DNA of 64,000 nucleotides. Source: Novipirellula galeiformis (GTDB lineage: Bacteria > Planctomycetota > Planctomycetia > Pirellulales > Pirellulaceae). Below the pieces are notes generated by a model. That model saw only the letters and a program-made list of their open reading frames with translations, was not told the DNA's origin and did no database searches. Positions within the stretch are counted from its first letter, which is position 1, and each line of letters opens with the position of its first letter. Positions 1 to 7,909 of this stretch are shown one piece after another. The stretch covers positions 95,160-159,159 of the forward strand of contig NZ_SJPT01000004.1 of assembly GCF_007860095.1 (NCBI RefSeq), read 5' to 3'. A program made the position numbers and the translations under genes.

Positions 1-2305
1 ACGGGTTCGGCACTCCGGTCATCTGCATTTGCTGAATGGTCGTTTTCAGTCGACGGTATTCAGCGAACTGCGAGAAATCGTCCTCGGGCTCGACCGCGGC
101 GACGGCGTTGGCGTATCCACCCAACGAGGCCTTGGCTTCGGCAGAGGCACCGACGGGGAATTCACCGCTGTCCAAAAACGCCACCGCACGAACTTCGCCG
201 CCGGGCGGCAAGTAACGCTGGATCGCTAATGCGGTTTGCCCGACGGTTTCGATTTCGTCGAGCACTTGCTCGGGAAAGCGGCCCCCGAAGGTGCGTTCGA
301 TGTTCCGTGCGATTTCGAGACGTTCGAGACTATCGAGCCCCAGATCCAACACAATATTGGTATCGATGTCCAGCACGCGGGCGCGCTCACCGGCGACTTG
401 GCGAATGTGTTGCTTGATCGCTTCGACCACCGAATCGTTGAGATCGTCCAGGTTGATCTTGCCGGTCCGGCCGCCCGCCGCAGCGGCTTGCATCATCGGT
501 TGCAGCACGCCGTCGTCGTGAGTCGTTTCCTCTTCCCAACGCACCCATTTGGCAATCATCTTCATGTCGCCATCGCGAACCGCGTGCAGACACGCATGGC
601 GTTGAATCTTGCCACTGCTGGTTTTCGGAACGCTGCTATTGCGAACCAGGTAAACCGCGTCGGGTGGCAATTCGTGATCTAACGTCACGGCGCGGCGAAT
701 CGCCTGAAGGTGTGCATCCCAATCGAGATCTCGCAAGCGAACCGTTTCCGCCACGATTACCAATTGTTCGCGTCCCTCATACTCCATTGCGAAGGCGGCA
801 ACCGAACCGGCTTGCACCGCGTCGCTGGCGTGCTCGACCGTTTCTTCGATGTCTTGCGGATAACGATTCACCCCGCGGACAATGATCATGTCCTTCAAGC
901 GACCCGAAACGTAAAGTTGGTTCTCGCACAAAAAGCCCAAGTCACCCGATCGCAAAAACGGACCTTTGTGGTCCGCCGTGCGGGCGAAAAAGGTTTCCTC
1001 AGTCGCGTCGCCGCGTTGGTAATACCCTTGTCCGACCGATGGACTTTGTATCCAGATCTCGCCGATCTGGTCATCCGCCAGCGGCATGCGGGTCTCGGGA
1101 TCAACGATCACGATCGTTTCTTCGGGCAACACTCGTCCACAACCGACCAATCGCCGCGCCGAAACGTCGTTCTCGTCGACAAGCTCGACTTTCTTCGCAT
1201 CCAAGGCGCTGCCGTTGAACGTCGTCACGACAGGTCGAGTTTCGATCGGTCCGCCGGTGACAAGCAATGTCGTTTCCGCCATCCCGTAACAGGGCAAAAA
1301 CGCCTCACGGCGAAAACCAAACTTGGCAAAACGCTCCGAAAATGCATCTATGGTCGAGATCCGAATCGGTTCAGCGCCGTTAAATGCGATCTCCCATTTG
1401 GAAAGATCGACCCCTTCCATCTCTTCGTCCGCGATCTTGTCGACACACAATTGGAAGGCAAAATTAGGACCGCCACTGATCGTAACGCCGTACTTCGAAA
1501 TGCCTTGCAACCATCGCGCGGGCCGCTGCAGGAAGGTCATCGGACTCATCAAAACGTCGCGGCGGCCAATGAACATCGGCATCAAAATGCCGCCCACTAA
1601 GCCCATGTCGTGATATGTCGGCAACCATGACATGCCAATCACGTCGGCCCGAGGCTGGAACGCTTGCAGAATCAACTCGCTGTTGGCAATCAAATTGCCC
1701 TGCGTCAACATCACCCCCTTGGGTGAACCGGTCGAACCCGACGTGTACTGCAACACTCCGAGCGAGTCACGATTGATCTTTGGCATCCGCCACTTTTCTG
1801 CCAACCGGCAAGCGGGATCGTCGGTCCCGAGCAATTGCAAACCGACCAAATCGTCGTGCTTTTGGTCTCCCGACAACTGCTCCACAATCGCCTTTGTCGA
1901 AAGCGCCCAACGCGTGTCGGCATCGACCACGATCGAACGAATTCGCGACGCCTTGCGATTGCGCCGCGGCGGATAGGCCGGGACAGCGATCGCGCCCGCG
2001 GCGTGACAAGCGAAAAAGCCAATCACAAACTCGAGACAAGGCGGATACAACAACAAGATCCGGTCGCCACTGCGAATGCGGCAACGATCTTGCAAATATC
2101 CCGCCAACGCACGAACTTCTTCCCACAGTTCCGAATACGTAATCGTCTGTTCCGACGACTCTACGTCGGTGAAAAGAAACGCAGGCTCATGGGGACGTTG
2201 CTCAGCCCAGAACCTTAGAATCGAGACATAATGATCTCTCGGTGGCGACTGCTTGCCAAAGAATTCTTTCAGGTCCACTTGCGCATCACCGCCAAGAAGG
2301 TTCAT
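1..2305 (-). CDS. Fatty-acyl-AMP ligase / acyl-carrier protein fusion, 3' end outside window
   Basis: The minus-strand frame opens at ATG 2305 (MNLLGGDAQVDLKEFF) and runs without a stop to the left edge, about 768 residues. The first ~580 residues are an adenylate-forming domain of the fatty-acyl-AMP ligase type: P-loop YTSGSTGSPKGV near residue 190, then WLPTYHDMGL, YGMAET, and a C-terminal SGRLKDMIIVRGVNRYPQDI segment. A phosphopantetheine carrier domain follows, with its attachment serine in LGLDSLERLEIA. The last visible residues (EYRRLKTTIQQMQMTGVPNPF) resemble the N-terminus of alpha-oxoamine synthases such as KBL or serine palmitoyltransferase. By family knowledge such fusions activate a fatty acid, load it on the carrier and condense it with an amino acid. 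The third domain is inferred because it lies mostly outside the window. Confidence 0.85.
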   Translation of the reverse strand, partial: MNLLGGDAQVDLKEFFGKQSPPRDHYVSILRFWAEQRPHEPAFLFTDVESSEQTITYSELWEEVRALAGYLQDRCRIRSGDRILLLYPPCLEFVIGFFACHAAGAIAVPAYPPRRNRKASRIRSIVVDADTRWALSTKAIVEQLSGDQKHDDLVGLQLLGTDDPACRLAEKWRMPKINRDSLGVLQYTSGSTGSPKGVMLTQGNLIANSELILQAFQPRADVIGMSWLPTYHDMGLVGGILMPMFIGRRDVLMSPMTFLQRPARWLQGISKYGVTISGGPNFAFQLCVDKIADEEMEGVDLSKWEIAFNGAEPIRISTIDAFSERFAKFGFRREAFLPCYGMAETTLLVTGGPIETRPVVTTFNGSALDAKKVELVDENDVSARRLVGCGRVLPEETIVIVDPETRMPLADDQIGEIWIQSPSVGQGYYQRGDATEETFFARTADHKGPFLRSGDLGFLCENQLYVSGRLKDMIIVRGVNRYPQDIEETVEHASDAVQAGSVAAFAMEYEGREQLVIVAETVRLRDLDWDAHLQAIRRAVTLDHELPPDAVYLVRNSSVPKTSSGKIQRHACLHAVRDGDMKMIAKWVRWEEETTHDDGVLQPMMQAAAAGGRTGKINLDDLNDSVVEAIKQHIRQVAGERARVLDIDTNIVLDLGLDSLERLEIARNIERTFGGRFPEQVLDEIETVGQTALAIQRYLPPGGEVRAVAFLDSGEFPVGASAEAKASLGGYANAVAAVEPEDDFSQFAEYRRLKTTIQQMQMTGVPNP

Positions 2306-2788
2306 AGTTGATTAAGACGGCCCCAGCTTTGGAATCACTTTTCATGCGATCATCCCTCGAATGGAAACATCTAGCGAATGAGGGTCGAGTTATTACAAAC
2401 AAGTATTTCGAGCATACTCGAAACATCCCTCTAGGATAGCGAACGTCGTCCTGAGGCAATGCTTGCATTGAAGTTTTCGGTTCAAACCACCCCTAAATGA
2501 CGATAACAACGCTTTTCGAGAAGTTTTAACCGTCATATTCGATGTGGTAGTCAAGACATCACAACATTCACGGGCGAATCTTGCCAGACCTTGTTCACGG
2601 GGGGACCGGACCTGCCACCACCGTAAATCGTCATGTCTCGGGGGAAATCGCACGGCCACATGGAGTGGGGGATACATCCTCCTCGCTGGGCAAGCCGTTC
2701 CTCTCGGGGACACGGATGCAACCCTAACGCGTTGCACCCCAACCTTCGTTCCCCGTGCGATGGAGGGATCCGCTGGATCCCAATTGGG
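2306..2788. other. Intergenic region, no gene seen
   Basis: These 483 bp lie between the 3' end of pyrD and the start of the acyl-AMP ligase gene, both on the minus strand, so the ligase promoter should be here. Short frames on both strands do not look like proteins. I saw no tRNA and no strong poly-T terminator. Confidence 0.5.
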
Positions 2789-3697
2789 TCACTTGCCCAG
2801 TGTTCCCACGATTTCGGCGACGCCGGTGGCTCCAAGCTCGCTCAGGGCGGCGGGCAATTGGTCGACCAAGCGGGTTGAAACGGTCGGGTCATAGTAGTTT
2901 GCCGTGCCGATTTGAATGGCGCTGGCGCCCGCCACTAAAAATTGCATCACGTCGTCGATCGTCGCAATCCCGCCAATCCCGATGATGGGAATATTCACTG
3001 CGGAGGCAACTTGGTGAACACATCGCAGCGCGATCGGTTTAATCGCAGGCCCACTCAACCCGCCCATGCCATTACCGAGCATCGGTTTGCGGCGCCGCCA
3101 ATCGATGGCCATCCCGAGCACGGTATTGATCAAACAAACCGCGTCGGCGCCGCCATCGGAAGCGGCCTGGGCGATGTCGGCAATGCGAGTGACGTTGGGC
3201 GTCAACTTCGCCAAAATCGGCACCTTGCATGATCGCCGTGCCGCTTCGACGACGTTGCGACAGGAGTTCGCGTCGGTTCCAAAATCGATTCCGCCACTGA
3301 CATTCGGGCAGGACAAATTCAATTCGACAGCGGCGACCCCCGCTTCGTTTCCGATGCGTTCGGCGAGCGACACAAACTCGTCCTGCGTCCGTCCGGCCAC
3401 ACTAACAACGACCGCAGTTTCGAGCGTTCTCAGATAGGGGAGATGATTTTCGAGAAACGCATCGACACCGTCGTTATCCAAGCCGATTGCATTGAGCAAT
3501 CCGGCAGAGGTCTCGACCGTTCGCCACGGCGCGTTGCCGATTCGCGGTTCGGCGGTGATCGTTTTTGGCAGGACGGCACCGAGTCGAGGAATATCGACGA
3601 TGCCTTCCATCTCGCGCGCGTAGCCGAACGTTCCTGAAGCAACCATAATGGGGTTTTTCAGGGTCAAACGGCCCAGAGTGGTAGATAAATCGGTCAT
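2789..3697 (-). CDS. pyrD: Dihydroorotate dehydrogenase, catalytic subunit (class 1 type)
   Basis: It oxidises dihydroorotate to orotate in pyrimidine synthesis. From ATG 3697 the protein starts [16 protein letters not shown] and is 302 residues, the usual length. Visible hallmarks are ASGTFGYA (FMN/phosphate region), PKTITAEPR, and [10 protein letters not shown] containing the catalytic Cys used by class 1B enzymes, followed by [10 protein letters not shown] and the glycine-rich IIGIGGI and [10 protein letters not shown] phosphate-binding segments. A longer version from ATG 3763 touches the coaB stop codon (TGA then ATG) and would allow translational coupling, but its extra 22 residues do not look family-like. 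Class 1B enzymes normally pair with PyrK, which is not in the window. Confidence 0.9.
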   Translation of the reverse strand: MTDLSTTLGRLTLKNPIMVASGTFGYAREMEGIVDIPRLGAVLPKTITAEPRIGNAPWRTVETSAGLLNAIGLDNDGVDAFLENHLPYLRTLETAVVVSVAGRTQDEFVSLAERIGNEAGVAAVELNLSCPNVSGGIDFGTDANSCRNVVEAARRSCKVPILAKLTPNVTRIADIAQAASDGGADAVCLINTVLGMAIDWRRRKPMLGNGMGGLSGPAIKPIALRCVHQVASAVNIPIIGIGGIATIDDVMQFLVAGASAIQIGTANYYDPTVSTRLVDQLPAALSELGATGVAEIVGTLGK

Positions 3698-3763
3698 TGC
3701 TAATTCGTTATTCGAGACTCCATCCTCAGCCTCGCGTCTGGCAAAGGAGGGGTTAAACTTCAT

Positions 3764-4399
3764 TCACGTTCGACACGTCACGTGTTCACCGATGTGTCGG
3801 ATTAATTCTTTAGCAACGTACTCTTTCTCGCCATGGATCTCAGCGATTACGTTGCCTTTGGCGTCGAGCAATTCCACGTCGTTTTGATTGGAATCGATCG
3901 CCTGGGGGCCATTGCTCACCATCAGATCGCAGTGCTTGGTTTCCAGCTTCACGGTGGCGCGAAAGCGACGATCTTCGGTTTCTAATGCGAATCCGACGAC
4001 CCATTGATCGCGGCGTTTGGTTTGCCCCAACGTCGCGACGACGTCGGCGGTTTCGATCAATTCCAGCTTCAGTGGTTCGCCGGTCTTGGCCATTTTCTGC
4101 GACAGCACCAAATGGGGCATGTAGTCACACGGCGCAGCCGCACCGATGGCTCCATCGCAATCTTCGAATGCGTTTACCGCCGCGACCAGCATTTCGTCGG
4201 TCGTGATCACGGGGATCACTGTCGCCGCAGCGGGATACGCGACACTGACCGGTCCCGAGACGATGACCACCTCGTGACCGGCGTGGATTGCGGCAGCGGC
4301 CAGCGCCGCCCCCATCCGACCACTGGACGCATTGGTCAGATAGCGAACCGGGTCAAGGTATTGCCGCGTCGGGCCTGAGGTAATGAGAATGCGAGCCAC
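3764..4399 (-). CDS. coaB: Phosphopantothenoylcysteine synthetase domain protein (stand-alone CoaB)
   Basis: It joins 4'-phosphopantothenate to cysteine in coenzyme A synthesis. The frame opens with GTG 4399 (VARILITSGPTRQYLDPVRY) and encodes 211 residues, matching only the CoaB half of the usual CoaBC fusion. Seen motifs are ITSGPTRQ, the LTNASSGRMG dinucleotide-type loop, a GAAAPCDY stretch corresponding to the usual AAVADY, and VGFALETED. A lone CoaB implies that the CoaC decarboxylase is encoded elsewhere. It is followed directly by pyrD on the same strand and ends at, or four bases from, the possible pyrD starts, so the two are probably cotranscribed. Confidence 0.88.
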   Translation of the reverse strand: MARILITSGPTRQYLDPVRYLTNASSGRMGAALAAAAIHAGHEVVIVSGPVSVAYPAAATVIPVITTDEMLVAAVNAFEDCDGAIGAAAPCDYMPHLVLSQKMAKTGEPLKLELIETADVVATLGQTKRRDQWVVGFALETEDRRFRATVKLETKHCDLMVSNGPQAIDSNQNDVELLDAKGNVIAEIHGEKEYVAKELIRHIGEHVTCRT

Positions 4400-4432
4400 A
4401 GATTTAGACTGCTCTACGATGGATGCTTTGGA

Positions 4433-4816
4433 TTACGGATGCTTGGGATTACGGTGATTCTCGAGCGTACGGCTGATGATTTCGTCGACCTCTTTGTCGG
4501 TCAACTCCATCCTCACTGCGGTCAGCGCGAACAACCGTTTTTCCGATTCGTCCAAAATCCCATCGGCAGCCATCATGCGGATCAAATCCGCCAACAACTC
4601 ACCACGTTGCTCCTTGTCGCTGGGCAGTTCCAGCACCGCCTCGTCACGAAGTCCGAATTCGACCGCCTGTTGCAGGTCGAGTTCGTTAAGTCCGAGGTCG
4701 GCGCAGCGGTCGGCGACGAGATTCACTTCGCGTTCGCCAAGCGATCCATCCGCAAACGCCATCACCACTAGGTTGCGCAAGGCAAGGCGACGTTTCTTCA
4801 GATTGTCTTCGTTCAT
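4433..4816 (-). CDS. TerB-like acidic helical protein
   Basis: From ATG 4816 (MNEDNLKKRRLALRNLV) this is a 127-residue all-helical, acidic protein without signal peptide or membrane segment. Two similar helical halves carry the TerB/DjlA-type pattern: MAFADGSLGEREVNLV and MMAADGILDESEKRLF, both ADG-(S/I)-L followed by an acidic residue as in metal-associated TerB modules. An upstream in-frame start at 4852 would add 12 residues. It sits 33 bp upstream of coaB on the same strand and probably belongs to the same transcription unit. The TerB-like fold is a family assignment; the cellular role is unknown. Confidence 0.6.
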   Translation of the reverse strand: MNEDNLKKRRLALRNLVVMAFADGSLGEREVNLVADRCADLGLNELDLQQAVEFGLRDEAVLELPSDKEQRGELLADLIRMMAADGILDESEKRLFALTAVRMELTDKEVDEIISRTLENHRNPKHP

Positions 4817-4960
4817 GCGGAGAATGTTACCCGCGACAACGGGGGCGAACAAGTATCGAGCATTTCAGCCGATCTCAGGCTACCAATCTCAGGCGGGTGC
4901 CTTTTTGAGAGAATTCCTCCCCCCCGACTCCAGCCCCGGCTAAATGAAATTCGAGCCCGA

Positions 4961-5233
4961 TTAAAAGAAGGCGTGTCCACAATCGCAAACTTTCTTGCGA
5001 ACATGCGACTCGTTAGCACACTTTGGGCACTTCTTTTTGGACCACGATGACTCTTTGGGCGTTTCCGCATCCAATTTTCGCTGCGCCTTCAACTCCTCGG
5101 TGCGTGCCGCGTCGGCTTGCAACACGGCGCATTGGGGATGGATACCACCCTTGGAATAGGCTCGTTTGCCACACATTGGGCAAATATTGCCATTGGCTTG
5201 AGCCGCGGAGGTGGTCGATTTATTCTCGCTCAT
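4961..5233 (-). CDS. Small double zinc-ribbon protein
   Basis: The frame from ATG 5233 (MSENKSTTSAAQANGN) encodes 90 residues. Two cysteine clusters are plain: CPMCGKRAYSKGGIHPQC near the N-terminus and CPKCANESHVRKKVCDCG at the C-terminus, joined by a charged, probably helical linker. That is the layout of two small zinc-binding knuckles. It is cytosolic, with no signal peptide. It lies upstream of the TerB-like gene in the same orientation. Nothing in the sequence reveals its partner; nucleic-acid or protein binding is a guess. Confidence 0.65.
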   Translation of the reverse strand: MSENKSTTSAAQANGNICPMCGKRAYSKGGIHPQCAVLQADAARTEELKAQRKLDAETPKESSWSKKKCPKCANESHVRKKVCDCGHAFF

Positions 5234-6520
5234 ATTTCTCGCTACTTTTCGTTTGACGAGCAACGTGGCTCAAAAATGAATGAGCATCCGAGCTCGCCTA
5301 ACCGTGCAACCAAGAAACGCTTTGTAGAGAGTCACGACGTCGATTGCATTTGGTTGATTGCATTTGAACGTCGCTCACGCATCGCATGCGATTGAAAACG
5401 AATGAACGAGAAGAAGTGTGTGGAGACAGAGCAGGGCCACCCTCTCGCTCCCACCTGCTTAGCACTATGGTACGCGAGATCTGCTGCGAAGTCCACTTAG
5501 TGTTCAGGGGGATGGCCGTTAGGGTTGCCAATCACGCCCCAACGGTTTCCCCCCGAAGTACCGCGTTGGAAACAAATACAGGCCACTAAAATCAGCACGA
5601 AATACGCAAACGCAGCCTCCGGTGAATGTAGTAAACGCTCGCTTGGAGCAGCGTTTTCACTGCACTTAACGCCTGTTTCACTCGTTTGAATCGGTTTTCC
5701 TTCGTCCGCTGCGGAGCGTTCGCTTCGTCGGCAGCGCTGAGTGCCCCGTCGCTTCGCCGATCGGGCCCGCTTCATGGCACAACGGCGTCGGCGTGTTACT
5801 TAACGAATCGCTTGAGATTGCCGACTTCACTCCCTCGGAGCTGCAATTCACTGAAACGGGGCGATGTTTCAATCCGATCGATTGGGCACGGACGAGCTTC
5901 CCCTTCCCCAACCAATCTCCTGCCCAACCAAGTCCATGAACGTTTCATACCGGTTGATTGTCCACAAATACGCTGGAAACCGAAGGCGTCAGCCAAGACT
6001 CGCCGGCGGCCGTGCGTACCGCCCCCCGCAGAAACTGTCATAACGCAAACAAAACTTTCATAACGCCAACATCAGGCCGCCAACATCAGGCCGCAAACAT
6101 CGGGACATCAGATAAGACGGGCCAAAACGAAGGCACGTCCGAAGGGGCGTAACACCGAAGCGGGGGTAACAAGAATCGCTTTGACGGATGACCGCAGGTG
6201 GTGCAGCGCATCCCTACGGCGGATGTCCGCGTTGCCCGCGGGATCGTGGTGACGAATCAACCGTATTCACAAGATCTTCCACATCTTCCACGCCTATCCT
6301 TCCCGATGCGTCCCGAAAGCGAGTCCGATTTGGCAAGTCCGCTGGCCCTACGGCCCAGCGAATAAGGCCAGCGTTTGCTGCCCTCTGGCCCCCCCCCCCC
6401 ACAATTGAGTTGCTTTCTCTCCCCTTGCTCGGATAGAATGGGACTCTCGCCTCCCATTACCATCGCGGTTTCCTACAACCGTGGTTGCCTTCCTCCATCC
6501 TACCGCAGGTCGATTGGCTC
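5234..6520. other. Long intergenic region with short tandem repeat and poly-C tract
   Basis: About 1.29 kb separates divergent genes. No frame in it has convincing protein character. It contains a three-copy 14-bp tandem repeat (6065-6106), a run of 12 C residues at 6389-6400 roughly 120 bp before the DUF1501 start, and pyrimidine-rich tracts. It should contain promoters for both neighbours, which I could not define. Confidence 0.5.
6065..6106. repeat. 14-bp tandem repeat, three copies
   Basis: Unit GCCAACATCAGGCC occurs at 6065-6078 and 6079-6092, with a third diverged copy at 6093-6106. It lies in the intergenic region upstream of the DUF1501 operon. Confidence 0.85.
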
Positions 6521-7909
6521 ATGATGTTGTCAATACTTGGCCCGAAATATGGCTCCGCGAAAGTGGGCAAGCAAAGTCAGGATCGCTCCGCCGCATTTTG
6601 CGATGGCGTGTCTCGGCGTGGCTTCTTAAAAGTCGGCGCGTTCGCGATGGGGGGCAGCAGTTTGACGCTGGCCGACCTGATGCGAGCCGAGGCGGCTGCT
6701 GGAAAATCTCATTCGCATAAAGCGGTGATCAATATTTTCCTCGCTGGCGGCGCCCCGCACCAAGACATGTGGGACATCAAGAGCGACGCCCCCAGCGAGG
6801 TGCGAGGCGACTTCAAGGCGATCAAGACGAATGTCTCGGGGATCGAAATTTGCGAGGTATTTCCCAAACTCGCTGGCATGATGGACAAGGCGGCAATCCT
6901 GCGCAGCGTGGTCGGGTGTAGCGGCGGTCACGACGCGTTCCAATGCATGACCGGTTGGAACCACAATGATTTGAAGAGCATCGGCGGACGTCCGGCCGTG
7001 GGCGCGGCGGTCTCTAAATTGTTAGGTCCCGTGGATGCATCCGTTCCTCCAAACATTGGGCTCGCCGCTCGGACCCGTCACGTGCCTTGGTCGGATTCGG
7101 GTTCCTCCGGATTCCTTGGCGCGGCGTACGCGCCGTTTAAACCCGACGGGCCGGGCATGAAAAACATGACGCTTGGTGGGATCACCTTGGACCGACTCGC
7201 CGACCGACGAAAATTGCTCGGTGAAATCGATACCCTGCGGCGCGACATCGATGTCACCGGAGCGATGGAAGGGATGGACGCCTTCGGTCAACGAGCGCTC
7301 GATGTACTGACCAGTAGCAAGTTGGTCGATGCACTCGATTTGTCAAAAGAGGACCCCAAGCTTGTCGAGCGATACGGTGACGGCAAACCGTATCAATACC
7401 AATACGATGGTTCTCCTACCGTCAACGACCAATTGTTAATCGCGCGACGTTTGGTCGAAGCGGGCGCGAGGGTGGTGAGTTTGAGCTACGGACGCTGGGA
7501 CGCCCACAGTGCCAACTTCGATTTGGTCCGCGACCATGGCCCCAAACTCGACCAATGCCTCAGTGCTCTGATCGAAGATCTCGCGGTGCGAGGAATGCTC
7601 GACGATGTCACCGTCGCGGTATGGGGCGAGTTTGGACGCACGCCCAAAATCAATGCCAACGCGGGGCGTGATCATTGGCCTCGCGTCAATTCCGCATTCT
7701 TAGTCGGCGGCGGGATGCGGACCGGACAAGTGATCGGAGCGACCAATCGCTTGGGTGAAGAACCGAGCGAACGCCCCATTCATATGCAAGAGATTGTCGC
7801 CACGATGTACCATAATCTCGGGCTCGATACCGCATCGACAACCTTAATCGACCCCACCGGGCGTCCCCAGTTCTTAGTCGACCACGAGCCGATAGGTGAG
7901 CTGATCTAA
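6521..7909 (+). CDS. DUF1501 family protein with Tat-type signal
   Basis: The protein belongs to the DUF1501 family (a sulfatase/alkaline-phosphatase-like fold), very expanded in planctomycetes; the reaction is unknown. The start at ATG 6521 is preferred over 6485 because the region then begins MMLSILGPKYGS and is followed by the twin-arginine motif SRRGFLKVGA. Family landmarks include FLAGGAPHQDMWDIK, RSVVGCSGGHDAFQCMTG, GRWDAHSANFD, VAVWGEFGRTPKIN and GRDHWPRVNSAFLVGGG, with His/Asp residues placed as in the family. Its TAA stop overlaps the next ATG (TAATG), so it is the first gene of a four-gene operon of exported proteins ending at 15920. Confidence 0.88.
   Translation: MMLSILGPKYGSAKVGKQSQDRSAAFCDGVSRRGFLKVGAFAMGGSSLTLADLMRAEAAAGKSHSHKAVINIFLAGGAPHQDMWDIKSDAPSEVRGDFKAIKTNVSGIEICEVFPKLAGMMDKAAILRSVVGCSGGHDAFQCMTGWNHNDLKSIGGRPAVGAAVSKLLGPVDASVPPNIGLAARTRHVPWSDSGSSGFLGAAYAPFKPDGPGMKNMTLGGITLDRLADRRKLLGEIDTLRRDIDVTGAMEGMDAFGQRALDVLTSSKLVDALDLSKEDPKLVERYGDGKPYQYQYDGSPTVNDQLLIARRLVEAGARVVSLSYGRWDAHSANFDLVRDHGPKLDQCLSALIEDLAVRGMLDDVTVAVWGEFGRTPKINANAGRDHWPRVNSAFLVGGGMRTGQVIGATNRLGEEPSERPIHMQEIVATMYHNLGLDTASTTLIDPTGRPQFLVDHEPIGELI

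Noticed and set aside
710..1600. Plus-strand open frame of 296 codons
   Set aside because: It is antisense to the well-conserved acyl-AMP ligase frame; its product is Arg/His-rich and has no family features.
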